A stretch of 64,000 bases of DNA from Thiohalocapsa marina (GTDB taxonomy: Bacteria > Pseudomonadota > Gammaproteobacteria > Chromatiales > Chromatiaceae): positions 62,001 through 126,000 of the forward strand of contig NZ_VWXX01000007.1 in the NCBI RefSeq assembly GCF_008632335.1. The letters are read 5' to 3'. Below the pieces are notes generated by a model. The model was not told the DNA's origin and made no database searches. It worked only from the letters and a program-made list of their open reading frames with translations. Of this stretch, positions 48,401 to 57,528 are shown in pieces. Made by a program: the position numbers and the translations under genes. Position 1 is the first letter of the stretch. Every line of letters begins with the position of its first letter.

Positions 48401-50599
48401 TCAGGCACCGACCTCCGGGTTCGGCACCCTGTCCCGGACACAACGGACGAATCGGCTGTCGCTCAGATGCACGGCATCGGGATAGGCCGCGGCACAGCCA
48501 GGGAGCGCTTCGGGGCAGCGCGGATGGAAATGGCAGCCCGCCGGCGGGTCGGACGGCGACGGCATGTCCCCGTCCAGCTGGATCCTGCGGCGGCGATGCG
48601 CCCGCTCCACCATGGGCACGGCAGACAGCAGCGCCCGGGTGTAAGGGTGGCGCGGGTCGTCGAGCACCTCGGCGGTAGTGCCGCGCTCGACGATGCGGCC
48701 CAGGTACATCACCGCCACCTCGTGGGCCAGATAGGCTACCACCGAGATGTCGTGGGTGATGAACAGATAGCTGAGCCCCAGGTCCTGCTGAAGTTGCTTC
48801 AGCAGGTTCAGGATCTGTGCCTGCACGGACACGTCCAGCGCGCTGGTGGGCTCGTCGCAGACGATGATCCTGGGCTCCACCGCCAGCGCCCGGGCGATGC
48901 AGATGCGCTGGCGCTGGCCGCCGGAGAACTCGTGCGGGTAACGCCCCATGGCCTGCTCGCCGATGCCCACCTGCTCCAGCAGTTCCGCCACCCGCCGCCG
49001 CGCCGCGCGTCCGCGCTCGATGCCCAGGGCCTGCAGCCCCTCGCCGACGATATCCCCCACCAGCATGCGCGGGTTCATGGACGCAAAGGGGTCCTGGAAG
49101 ATGATCTGCAGATCCTTGCGATGGCGGCGCATGGCACCATCGCCGAGGCGGGCCAGATCATCGCCGTTGTAGCGGATGCTGCCGCCGGTGGGCCGCTCCA
49201 GTTGCAGGATGCCCTTGCCCACCGTGGTCTTGCCGCAGCCAGACTCCCCCACCAGCGCCAGGGTGCGGCCCGGACGCAGGTCCAGGTCCACGCCGTCCAC
49301 CGCCTTCACATAGCCCACGGTGCGCCTGAACAGGCCACGCTGGATCGGGAAATGCACCTGCAGGTCGCGGGCCGCCAGCAGCGTGGGGTGTTCGGCCGGG
49401 GGCCTGTTGTCACGCTGCGCCTGCGCTGCCTGCCTGGGGGCGGTGGCCGCGGCAGACACGGCGGAGCTGGCAGGCCCGGCGGGCTGGGCCGTCTCGTCTG
49501 TCGCGGGCCTCGCCGCCGTCGGCCAGACAGTGGCCACGTCGGCATTCTCCCAGAGCAGGCAACGCACCATATGCCCGCTGGCGTCAGTCGCAGGATCAAG
49601 GCTCGCGTCCTGCGACCCCTTTGTGCCGGCGGCTGTATCGGCGGCCGGATACCAGCCGGGTGCGGTCTCGCCACAGCGGTCCATGGCGCGGAAACAGCGC
49701 TCGACGAAGCGACAGCCGCTGAACGGCCGGTCCAGCGGCGGCACGCGGCCCGGGATCACCGCCAGCGCCCCGTGGCGCTTGTCCGCGCTCGGCAGACTCT
49801 CCATCAGCTTGCGGCTGTAGGGGTGCGCCGGGCCGGCAAAGAAGTCCGCGCTGGTGGCCTGTTCGACGATCTGGCCCGCGTACATCACCGCCAGTCGGTC
49901 GGCCGTCTCAGCGACCACGCCCAGATCGTGGGTGATCAGCAGCACCGCCATGCCGGTCTGCTGCTGCAGCCCCTTGAGCAGTTGCAGCACCTGGGCCTGG
50001 ATGGTCACGTCCAGGGCCGTGGTGGGCTCGTCGGCGATGAGCAGTTGGGGATCCCCGGCCAAGGCCATGGCAATCATCACCCGCTGCTTCATGCCGCCGG
50101 AGAGCTGATGCGGATATTCGCCGGCGCGGCGCGCCGGGTCCGGGATGCCCACGGCCCGCAGTAGCTCCACCACGCGGTCCTGTATCCATCGGCCGCTGCG
50201 TCCGCGTCCCCGGGGCGGCGTGCCATGCAGCTGCACGGCCTCGGCGATCTGGGCGCCCACCGTCAGCACCGGGTTCAGCGAGGTCTGCGGCTCCTGGAAG
50301 ATCATGCCCATGCGCCCGCCGCGCACGCCACGCATGTCGCGCTCCGAGAGGCCGAGCAGATCGGTGCCGTCGAGCCGCACAGCGCCGGCCGTGATGCGCC
50401 CGGACAACGGCAGCAGCCGCATCAGCGATAGCGCCGTCATGGACTTGCCACAGCCGGACTCGCCGAGCAGGGCCAGGGTCTCGCCGCGGCGGATGTCGAA
50501 ACCGACAGCGTCGCAGACCCGCACCGCCCCGCCGCCAGAGGAACCGGCAGCGGCAAGTTCGGTGGTCAACTGCTCGACCTGCAGCAGCACCTCGGTCAT
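48401..50599 (-). CDS. Oligopeptide-type ABC transporter, fused dual ATPase (YejF-like)
   Basis: The product has 732 residues from the ATG at 50599, which overlaps the permease stop by 4 bp. Two complete ABC modules are present. The first has Walker [10 protein letters not shown], signature LSGGMKQR and DEPTTALD. The second has GESGCGKTT, signature FSGGQRQR and DEPTSALD. A Pro/Ala-rich linker (about residues 330-400) separates them. Each module ends in the peptide-transporter Cys-rich tail ([14 protein letters not shown], then [14 protein letters not shown]). It drives uptake of peptides or similar substrates with the two permeases and the binding protein encoded upstream. Confidence 0.93.
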   Translation of the reverse strand: MTEVLLQVEQLTTELAAAGSSGGGAVRVCDAVGFDIRRGETLALLGESGCGKSMTALSLMRLLPLSGRITAGAVRLDGTDLLGLSERDMRGVRGGRMGMIFQEPQTSLNPVLTVGAQIAEAVQLHGTPPRGRGRSGRWIQDRVVELLRAVGIPDPARRAGEYPHQLSGGMKQRVMIAMALAGDPQLLIADEPTTALDVTIQAQVLQLLKGLQQQTGMAVLLITHDLGVVAETADRLAVMYAGQIVEQATSADFFAGPAHPYSRKLMESLPSADKRHGALAVIPGRVPPLDRPFSGCRFVERCFRAMDRCGETAPGWYPAADTAAGTKGSQDASLDPATDASGHMVRCLLWENADVATVWPTAARPATDETAQPAGPASSAVSAAATAPRQAAQAQRDNRPPAEHPTLLAARDLQVHFPIQRGLFRRTVGYVKAVDGVDLDLRPGRTLALVGESGCGKTTVGKGILQLERPTGGSIRYNGDDLARLGDGAMRRHRKDLQIIFQDPFASMNPRMLVGDIVGEGLQALGIERGRAARRRVAELLEQVGIGEQAMGRYPHEFSGGQRQRICIARALAVEPRIIVCDEPTSALDVSVQAQILNLLKQLQQDLGLSYLFITHDISVVAYLAHEVAVMYLGRIVERGTTAEVLDDPRHPYTRALLSAVPMVERAHRRRRIQLDGDMPSPSDPPAGCHFHPRCPEALPGCAAAYPDAVHLSDSRFVRCVRDRVPNPEVGA

Positions 50600-52113
50600 C
50601 GCGCACTCCTCAGCCGCGGGTCGAAGGCATCGCGCACCACGTCGGCGAACAGGTTCGCCGCCAGCACCAGGGTGAACATGAAGACGAAAGCCGCCGCCAG
50701 CGACCACCAGACGATGGGATCGCGGGCCAGTTCCAGACGCGCGCTGTTGATCATGTTGCCCCAGCTGTTCATGGTGGGATCGACGCCGATGTTCACGTAG
50801 GACAGCACCGCCTCGGCCAGCACCAGGCCGCTGAAGTCCAGCACCACGGTGATCATGACGATGTGCAGCACGTTCGGCAGGATATGCCGGCCGATGATGG
50901 TGGAATTGCGCACGCCCAGCGCAGTGGCCGCCTGCACGTAATCGGCGGAGCGCAGCTTCAGCGACTCGCCGCGCAGCAGCCGGCAGAGCCCGGTCCAGCT
51001 GGTCACGCCGAGGATCAGGCACAGGAACAGCAGGCGCAGGTCCGCCCGCTGCACCAGGCTGTCGAACTGCTCCGCATTATTGGTCATGTAGACCTGCAGC
51101 ATCAGGATGGCCGCGGCGATCAGCAGCACCCCCGGGATCGAGCTCAGGGTGGTGTAGAGATACTGGATGATGTCATCGGTGAGCCCGCGGAAGTAGCCGG
51201 CCATGATGCCCAGGATCACCGCCGCCGGCAGCATCACCAGCGTCGTCAGGGTGCCGATGACCAGCCCGGTGCGGATGCTCTTCAGGCTCTGATAGAAGAC
51301 GTCCTCACCCACCTTGTCGGTGCCGAGGATGTGATACGTCGCCGCCAGCTCCGCGGCGATGAAGCAGAGCACCAGCATCAGCCCCAGGGTGAGCAGGGCC
51401 ACCCGCCAGGGGATGCCGTCGCCGGGCGCCCCCTCGCTGCCCATATCAGAAGGGTCATCAGAACGGCCGTCGCCCGCCGTGTGTGCGCTCAGCCGGCCGT
51501 GCCAGAGCGCCTCGCCCACGGCGCTGAAGGACTCGCCGCGGCGCCAGGCCAGCAGACCGACCAGCAGCACCGCCAGGACCGTCCAGGCCATCAGTCCCTT
51601 GACCAGGCCGAGCAGGCCCCGCAGCATCACATCCCGGTTGCGCTGGGCGGGATCCGCCAGATGCGCCCCGCCATGCGCCAGCCGCGGATAGGCCCGCAGG
51701 ACGCTGCCGTCCGGCTGCTCGATCGCCTCCTTCACGAACAGGTGGGTCGCAAAGGGCGCGGAGAAGGTCTTCTCCTGACGCTCGCGCAGGCCGGTGAGCC
51801 ACAGATCCAGCACCGACAGCACCTGGGTCGAGTAGCGCGCGGTCGGCGCGGCCTCCTCACCCGTCCCACCGGCATCGGCTGCCGCCGCGATCACGGACGG
51901 GGGCTCGATACGCGGATGAAAATGCAGCGAGTCCAGCAGCCCGATGCCGACATAGAAGCAGATCACCACCAGGGCCGCGACCCCCACCGGCGAACGTACG
52001 ACGCTGCGCCAGGGCGCCCGCAGATGTTCGTGCCGGGCCGCGTAGACGCCAAAGCCGACCGCCAAGGCAAACAGCAGAAAGATCAGCACATCCGTGGTCA
52101 GCAGCACCGGCAT
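50596..52113 (-). CDS. Peptide-type ABC transporter permease with large soluble insert (YejE/OppC-like)
   Basis: The product has 505 residues, much longer than the 300-340 of OppC. After a first membrane helix and another near residues 42-60, a stretch of about 180 residues with long hydrophilic parts (about 75-150 and 200-230) precedes the usual permease core. The inner-membrane-component signature region LRGESLKLRSADYVQAATALG with later FDPRL end is of the DppC/OppC class. It overlaps both neighbours by 1-4 bp. The extra segment has no function I can name. Confidence 0.9.
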   Translation of the reverse strand: MPVLLTTDVLIFLLFALAVGFGVYAARHEHLRAPWRSVVRSPVGVAALVVICFYVGIGLLDSLHFHPRIEPPSVIAAAADAGGTGEEAAPTARYSTQVLSVLDLWLTGLRERQEKTFSAPFATHLFVKEAIEQPDGSVLRAYPRLAHGGAHLADPAQRNRDVMLRGLLGLVKGLMAWTVLAVLLVGLLAWRRGESFSAVGEALWHGRLSAHTAGDGRSDDPSDMGSEGAPGDGIPWRVALLTLGLMLVLCFIAAELAATYHILGTDKVGEDVFYQSLKSIRTGLVIGTLTTLVMLPAAVILGIMAGYFRGLTDDIIQYLYTTLSSIPGVLLIAAAILMLQVYMTNNAEQFDSLVQRADLRLLFLCLILGVTSWTGLCRLLRGESLKLRSADYVQAATALGVRNSTIIGRHILPNVLHIVMITVVLDFSGLVLAEAVLSYVNIGVDPTMNSWGNMINSARLELARDPIVWWSLAAAFVFMFTLVLAANLFADVVRDAFDPRLRSAR

Positions 52114-53090
52114 CAGGACAACCTCACCCGCGGATCCACCAGCGTGTAGGACAGGTCGGTCAGGATCAGGCCCAGGATGTAGAGCACCGAGCCCAGGAAG
52201 ACCATGGCCCGAACGATGGCGAAGTCCTGCCGGTTGATGGCGTCGATGGTGTAGCTGCCGAGCCCTGGCACGCCGAAGAAGGACTCGGTTATCAGCGCCC
52301 CCATGAACAGCAGCGGCAGCACCGCGACCACGCCGGTCAGGATCGGGATCAGCGCATTGCGCAGCACATGCCGGAACAGCACCACCCGCTCACGCAGCCC
52401 CTTGGCGTGGGCCGTGCGCACATAGTCGCGGTTGATCTCCTCCAGGAAAAAGGTCCGGTACAGCCGCGTGCCACTGCCGATGCCGCCGATGACGCCGACG
52501 ATGACGGGCAGGATCAGGAACTTGGTCGCCTGCGGTCCGGTGTCGTAACCAGAGATGGGCACCAGATGGAACAGCTTGCCGATGAGGAACTGCCCGCCGA
52601 TGATGTAGAACAGCCCGGAAATGGACATCATGGCCACCAGCAGCACCACGCTGCCCCAGTCGATGTAGGTGGCGCGGAAGAAGATGATCATCAGGGCATA
52701 GCTGATGTTGATCGCCAGCCCCACCAGCAGCACGGGTAGCGCAATGGCCAGGCTCGGCCACATGCGCTGGGAGATGTCGTAGCCGATGTCGCGGCCGCTG
52801 TCGGACGAGCCGAAGTCGAAGGCGAACAGCTTCACCGACTTCTGGAAGAAGATGGTCTCGGTGAACGCCCCCAGCCCGGGCGCATCGGCATTGAACAGCA
52901 GCGGTTGGTCGTAGCCGTGCTCTGCCTTCCAGCTGTCCACGGCCGCCTGGGTCACGCGCTTGTCGCCGAGCTGCATGCGCGCCATGTCGTCCGGCGAGTT
53001 GAGCACGAAGAACAATACAAAGGTGATCAGGTTCACGCCGATCAGGATGGGCAGCGCATAGAACAGCCGACGGATCAGGTAGGCACTCAT
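52113..53090 (-). CDS. Peptide-type ABC transporter permease (YejB/OppB-like)
   Basis: The product has 325 residues with the OppB-type start MSAYLIRRLFYALPILIGVN and six membrane segments. The EAA-like coupling loop lies in EEINRDYVRTAHAKGLRE. The end LTDLSYTLVDPRVRLS is typical. The ATG at 53090 overlaps the stop of the binding protein gene; its own stop overlaps the next permease by 1 bp. Confidence 0.94.
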   Translation of the reverse strand: MSAYLIRRLFYALPILIGVNLITFVLFFVLNSPDDMARMQLGDKRVTQAAVDSWKAEHGYDQPLLFNADAPGLGAFTETIFFQKSVKLFAFDFGSSDSGRDIGYDISQRMWPSLAIALPVLLVGLAINISYALMIIFFRATYIDWGSVVLLVAMMSISGLFYIIGGQFLIGKLFHLVPISGYDTGPQATKFLILPVIVGVIGGIGSGTRLYRTFFLEEINRDYVRTAHAKGLRERVVLFRHVLRNALIPILTGVVAVLPLLFMGALITESFFGVPGLGSYTIDAINRQDFAIVRAMVFLGSVLYILGLILTDLSYTLVDPRVRLS

Positions 53091-55225
53091 CGCGCGCTGC
53101 TCCGCTCGCGCCGGCGGGCGATGAGCATCGCCGGCACCGCGCCCAGCACCAGCAGCAGCACGGCCGCGCCAATGGGCCAGAGCACCGGCGGATTCCAGGC
53201 CTCGCGCAGCCGCGCCCGGACCTCGGGCTGCAGCGCGCGGTACTTCAGGGTGTTGTTGGCCATCAGGTTCGGCTTGACGTTGTCCAGCCAGCGATGATGC
53301 AGGCTGAAGGACTTGGGATAGTAGCCGAAGGCCCAGGGCGCATCCTGGCGCAGGATGGTGGTCATGCGGTCGATGATCTGCTGCCGCGCGGGACCGTCCG
53401 GCAGGTTCTTCATCTGCTCGAACAGGCTGTCGAATTCCGTATTGCGGTAGTTGGCCGCATTCTCGCCGCCGTCGACCTTGGCGTTCGGGCCGTAGAGCAG
53501 AAAGAAGAAGTTCTCCGGGTCCGGGTAGTCCGCGTTCCAGCCCCACATGAACACCTGCCCCGTGCCCTTGCGCATCTTCTCCTGGAAGCGGTTGTAGTCG
53601 GTGGCCCGCACCACCAGCTCGATGCCGAGCTTGGCAAACTGCTTGCGCATCCAGTTCAGCCGAGCCTTGCCGTCAGGACCAGCATCCATGGCCTCGTAGT
53701 AGATGGTCAGCGGTCGACCGGTCTCGGGGTCACGACCATCGTGATAACCCGCCTCGGCCAGCAGGGCCCGGGCCTCGTCGACGCTTCGGCGCACCGGCCG
53801 ACCGTGCTGCCAGCGGAAGACAGCCGGGTTGATGCCGGCCTCGCCCTCGCGATGACCAAAGATCCCCGGTGGCACCGGTCCCTGGGCCTCGACGCCCCGG
53901 CCGTTGGCGAAGATGGAGATGTACTCGCCGAAGTCCACGGCAATGCTGATGGCCTGGCGCAGCAGGCGCGCCCGCTCGGAGTCGCCCCCCAGCAGCGGGT
54001 CGCGCATGTTGAAGCCCATGTACATGATGGACGTATCCACCGCCGTCACCAGTTCGATGCCCTTCTCGCGCATGGCCTCGGTGAGCCCGGCCTGGCCGGC
54101 GGCATCGAACTGCACCGCCTGATCGAAGGCGTCGGAGCTGATGCCGGAGCTGTCGTAGTACCCTTGCAGGAACTTGTTCCAGTAGGGAATGCCCTCCTTC
54201 TCCAGGCTGTAGACCGCGCGATCGATCATCGGCAGTTCCTTGCCCGCATCGTCGAGCAGGCCCGCCTCGGCATCGCCGGGCATGCCCTCGCTGGGGTAGC
54301 GCTCGCCATGGAAGTCGGGATTGCGGCTCAGCACCATGCGCCGGTTGGGGTTGTTCTCGGTGAGCATGAAGGGCCCTGTGCCCACCGGATACCAGTCCAG
54401 CGTCAGGTTGCTCTGCTTCATGCCGGGCTGCTGATACAGCGCCTCCGCCTCCCAGGGCATGGGCGCGAAGAAGGGCATCGCCAGCCAGTAGATGAACTGC
54501 GGATAGCGACCCTGTATGCGCACCCGGAAGCTGTAGCGGTCCACCACCTCGGCGCCGTCGAAGGGCACCTTGCGCAGATCGAAGAAGGGCCGCTCGCCGT
54601 CCTGTGCCGGCGGCGCCAGCTCGCCGAGGCGACGCGACAGGTCGGCAAAGCCCAGGATGTGCTCCGCCATCAGGCCGGCGATGGGCGAATGCAGCCAGGG
54701 CGCCGCCAGGCGCTTGATCTGATAGACATAGTCTTCGGCGGTCAGCTCGCGACTGCCGGTCTCGGGCAGGTCCGCCAGGGTATTCAGCCGCCCTGCCTGC
54801 TCCGGGGTCAACGCGTGATAGCGGTAGCCGCCCGCGTCATCGCGGGCAAAGGCGGGGTGGGGCTGATAACGGATACCCGGACGGATGCGCACCAGGTACT
54901 CGCTGATCGCCACGTCGGCGGCGGCGTCCGCCGGCAGCGGGTTGCCCGCCGCATCCAGCAAGCGCGGCTCGGGCACCGATTCCGCCGTGAGCGGCACCAG
55001 CGCATAGGGCCGCTTGAGGTAGTGATACTGCAGCGGCGGCTCGTAGATCTGGGCGATGAAGGCGTATTCGTTCGAACTGTAGGAACGCACCGGGTCCAGG
55101 TGCTTTGGCCGTTCGCCGAAGGAACCATACAGCACCGTCTCCCCTGCCCGTTCCGGCGGATAGGGGTTGTTCCAGGGCGGCTCGCCACAGCCGGTCAGCA
55201 ACAGCGCGACACACCAAACCGCCAC
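53087..55225 (-). CDS. Peptide-type extracellular solute-binding lipoprotein, start disturbed by a repeat
   Basis: The product has about 712 residues if the GTG at 55225 is used. A lipobox sits in AVWCVALLLTGCGEPPW, then GSFGERPKHLDPVRSYSSNEY and the family-5 binding fold continue to a C-terminal membrane helix (VLWPIGAAVLLLVLGAVPAML). No ATG lies just before the lipobox: the frame runs on into an inverted repeat and the next in-frame ATG (near 55434) would give an 80-residue leader. So the true start may have been lost or moved by the repeat at 55248-55334. It delivers peptides to the downstream permeases. Confidence 0.85.
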   Translation of the reverse strand: MAVWCVALLLTGCGEPPWNNPYPPERAGETVLYGSFGERPKHLDPVRSYSSNEYAFIAQIYEPPLQYHYLKRPYALVPLTAESVPEPRLLDAAGNPLPADAAADVAISEYLVRIRPGIRYQPHPAFARDDAGGYRYHALTPEQAGRLNTLADLPETGSRELTAEDYVYQIKRLAAPWLHSPIAGLMAEHILGFADLSRRLGELAPPAQDGERPFFDLRKVPFDGAEVVDRYSFRVRIQGRYPQFIYWLAMPFFAPMPWEAEALYQQPGMKQSNLTLDWYPVGTGPFMLTENNPNRRMVLSRNPDFHGERYPSEGMPGDAEAGLLDDAGKELPMIDRAVYSLEKEGIPYWNKFLQGYYDSSGISSDAFDQAVQFDAAGQAGLTEAMREKGIELVTAVDTSIMYMGFNMRDPLLGGDSERARLLRQAISIAVDFGEYISIFANGRGVEAQGPVPPGIFGHREGEAGINPAVFRWQHGRPVRRSVDEARALLAEAGYHDGRDPETGRPLTIYYEAMDAGPDGKARLNWMRKQFAKLGIELVVRATDYNRFQEKMRKGTGQVFMWGWNADYPDPENFFFLLYGPNAKVDGGENAANYRNTEFDSLFEQMKNLPDGPARQQIIDRMTTILRQDAPWAFGYYPKSFSLHHRWLDNVKPNLMANNTLKYRALQPEVRARLREAWNPPVLWPIGAAVLLLVLGAVPAMLIARRRERSSAR

Positions 55226-55247
55226 CCAAGCGACAAAATCCCGTTGA

Positions 55248-55334
55248 ACCGCAGAGGCGCTGAGGGCACTGAGAAAACACCGGGCATGCTGTGCCTTCCC
55301 GGCGTTTCTCGCATGTCCGCCGCGCCTCTGCGGT
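55248..55334. repeat. ACCGCAGAGGCGC inverted-repeat element
   Basis: Arms ACCGCAGAGGCGC (55248-55260) and GCGCCTCTGCGGT (55322-55334) are perfect inverted copies 61 bp apart, with GAGAAAAC / GTTTCTC-like echoes inside. This sequence type is a known dispersed bacterial repeat (it ends GCCTCTGCGGTTCAA). It lies across the expected start of the binding-protein gene. Confidence 0.75.
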
Positions 55335-55502
55335 AAACAGGCCGCGGAGACCGACGCAAAGGGAGAACAAGCGGCCCCCTGACGGCAGACTTTCGCCGAT
55401 GGCGCGGTTTCGGTAAGGTTATGCGCTGCAAGCATGGCGGCATCATCGCATCCCGCATTGCCCTTGTCAGCCTTACCCCACCACAGAGTGAGAAACCATC
55501 GC

Positions 55503-56279
55503 ATGGGATTCCTGACCAACAAACGCTTCCTGATCACCGGTGTCGCCAGCAACCGCTCCATCGCCTGGGGCGTCGCGCAGGCCATGCAGCGCGAGGGCGC
55601 CGAACTGGCGTTCACCTACCAGGGCGAAAAGCTGCAGGAGCGCGTCAAGGATCTGGCCGCCAAATGCGGCTCCGGCATCGTGCTGCCGCTGGATGTCACC
55701 AGTGACCAGGAGATCGACGCCTGCTTTGGCGCCCTGGGCGAGCAGTGGGACGGACTGGACGGCATCATCCACTCCATCGCCTTCGCGCCCAAGGAGGAAC
55801 TGGAAGGGAACTATGTGGACGTGCTGACACGACAGGGCTTCAACACCGCCCACGAGATCAGCTCCTACAGCTTTGGCGCCCTGGCCAAGGCCGGGCGCTC
55901 GCTGATGGCCGGGCGCAATGGTTCCCTGGTGGCCATGAGCTACCTCGGTGCCGTGCGCGCGGTGCCCAATTACAACGTCATGGGCGTGGCCAAGGCCAGC
56001 CTGGAGGCCAACGTGCGTTACCTGGCCGCGTCCCTCGGCCCGGAAGGCACCCGCGTCAACGCCATCTCCGCCGGCCCCATCCGCACCCTGGCCGCCGCCG
56101 GCATCTCGGACTTCCGCTCCATGCTCAAGCAGGTGGAAGAGAAGACACCGCTGCGCCGCAACGTCACCATCGACGAGGTGGGCAACGCCACCGCCTTCCT
56201 CTGCTCCGACCTGGCATCGGGCATCACCGGCGACGTGCTCTACGTCGACACCGGCTACCATATCCTCGGCCTGGGCTGA
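55503..56279 (+). CDS. fabI: Enoyl-[acyl-carrier-protein] reductase (NADH)
   Basis: The product has 258 residues, against 262 in E. coli. It catalyses the last reduction of each fatty acid elongation cycle. The atypical Rossmann loop [11 protein letters not shown] of FabI, then [13 protein letters not shown], the catalytic Tyr-x6-Lys in [12 protein letters not shown] and [13 protein letters not shown] are intact. The C-terminus [16 protein letters not shown] is typical. I took the ATG at 55503, where homology begins. Confidence 0.97.
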   Translation: MGFLTNKRFLITGVASNRSIAWGVAQAMQREGAELAFTYQGEKLQERVKDLAAKCGSGIVLPLDVTSDQEIDACFGALGEQWDGLDGIIHSIAFAPKEELEGNYVDVLTRQGFNTAHEISSYSFGALAKAGRSLMAGRNGSLVAMSYLGAVRAVPNYNVMGVAKASLEANVRYLAASLGPEGTRVNAISAGPIRTLAAAGISDFRSMLKQVEEKTPLRRNVTIDEVGNATAFLCSDLASGITGDVLYVDTGYHILGLG

Positions 56280-56285
56280 GCCGTC

Positions 56286-56669
56286 ATGTCCGGCATGAAA
56301 GGGTCCGCGCTCGAGCGCACGCCCCGCCGGAGCGCTCGGGTCACGCGCACCATCGGCGCCCTGGGTGCCGGCGCTCTGCTGAGCGGCGCGTTACTCAGCG
56401 GCTGCGGCGGGGGGCTGGTGGCGCCGGAAGGCCCGGCCAGCAATGCCTTCCTGGACCAAGTGCAGGCCCGATGCGGCAACCACAGCATCGGCAGCCAGAC
56501 GATCGGCTTTCTGCTGGGCACGGCGAGCGACGACACCTATTTTGTCGACGTGACCAGCAAGCTCGGGGCCGGCCGGATCGACGCCACCACCTTCTCCAGC
56601 GACATCGACAGCTTCTATCCGGCGGGCAACAACCAGGCGGCCATCGACTGCATCGTCGGGCTGCTGTAG
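56286..56669 (+). CDS. Small hypothetical lipoprotein
   Basis: The product has 127 residues. A basic N-terminus and the hydrophobic stretch GALGAGALLSGALLSGCGGG end in a lipobox (LLSGC), giving a mature part of about 85 residues. That part contains two Cys (QARCGNHS and AAIDCIVG) that could form a disulfide, and a DSFYPAGNNQAAIDC motif. No family is recognised. It starts 6 bp after fabI and may be co-transcribed. Confidence 0.75.
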   Translation: MSGMKGSALERTPRRSARVTRTIGALGAGALLSGALLSGCGGGLVAPEGPASNAFLDQVQARCGNHSIGSQTIGFLLGTASDDTYFVDVTSKLGAGRIDATTFSSDIDSFYPAGNNQAAIDCIVGLL

Positions 56670-56703
56670 CAACCGGCGACGAAACCTCGGTTAGCGTGGG
56701 CTG

Positions 56704-56769
56704 AGGAAACGCTGATTCATTCAGCGTTTCCCGCGCGGGGCAGGAGGCCAAAAAATCAGCGTCTCGCTA
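56704..56769 (-). repeat. MITE-like element, copy D (internally deleted, inverted)
   Basis: On the minus strand the left end GCGAGACGCTGATTTTTTGG joins directly to the right-end block TCCTGCCCCGCGCGGGAAAC, so about 100 internal bp of the family are missing. The outer part is a near-perfect hairpin: GAAACGCTGA and TCAGCGTTTC around TTCAT. The TAG stop of the MBL gene lies at its border inside a CTAG. Confidence 0.7.
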
Positions 56770-57528
56770 GACCTCGAGCCAGCCGGTGGCGCGATCCTGC
56801 TCCGCCACCAAAAACGCGGCGTCGATGCCTGAATCGACGCCGCGCACCGCCTCCAGCGCCAGTTCCGCCCGGTTGTTGCGGGCGCTGATATGCGACAGCA
56901 GCACACGCCGCAGTCCGCGGTGGTTGACTGCGTCCAGCACTTCCGCCGCCTGCTGATTGCTGAGATGCCCGAACGGGCCGGCGATGCGCCGCTGCACGCT
57001 GGGCGGATAGGGTCCGTCACGCAGCAGGTGCGGATCGTGATTGGTCTCCAGGATCAGGCTGTCGCACTCGCGCAGGTGCTCGCGGATGCGCGCCGTCAGG
57101 CAGCCGGTGTCGGTGAGGATGCCGAGCCGGCGGCCATCGCCCTCCACCGTGAACTGACAGGGCTCGCGGGCATCGTGCGGGACCGGTATCGGCCGGAAGC
57201 GCAGATCTCCGATGCCGAAGCCGCGACCATGGCCGTTGAACAGGCGCAGCCCGGGCACCTCCGGGGCGCCGGCCCCCTTCCAGGTCCCCGGTGAGGTCCA
57301 GACCTCGATGCCATGCCTGGTAGCCAGCCGCGCGACCCCGGTGACGTGGTCGCTGTGCTCGTGGGTGACGACGATGGCGCCGATGCTGGCTGCTGCCACC
57401 TCGATGTCCGCCAGCCGACGCTCGATCTCGCGCAGCGCGAAGCCGCAATCCACCAGGACGCGGCTGCCGCGCGACTCGATCAGCGTGGCATTGCCGCGGC
57501 TGCCGCTGCCGAGGACAGCGAAGCGCAT
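56767..57528 (-). CDS. MBL-fold metallo-hydrolase (YycJ/VicX-like)
   Basis: The product has 253 residues. Zinc ligands are in THEHSDHVTGV, with the second-site His in VPHDAREP and the Asp in ILTDTGC, then LETNHDPHLL and LSHISARNN. The layout fits the YycJ branch of the beta-lactamase fold, which contains 5'-3' nucleases. The start directly follows the bamC stop (TGA-ATG), so it is translated from the dapA-bamC transcript. The stop codon is supplied at the edge of repeat copy D. Confidence 0.88.
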   Translation of the reverse strand: MRFAVLGSGSRGNATLIESRGSRVLVDCGFALREIERRLADIEVAAASIGAIVVTHEHSDHVTGVARLATRHGIEVWTSPGTWKGAGAPEVPGLRLFNGHGRGFGIGDLRFRPIPVPHDAREPCQFTVEGDGRRLGILTDTGCLTARIREHLRECDSLILETNHDPHLLRDGPYPPSVQRRIAGPFGHLSNQQAAEVLDAVNHRGLRRVLLSHISARNNRAELALEAVRGVDSGIDAAFLVAEQDRATGWLEV

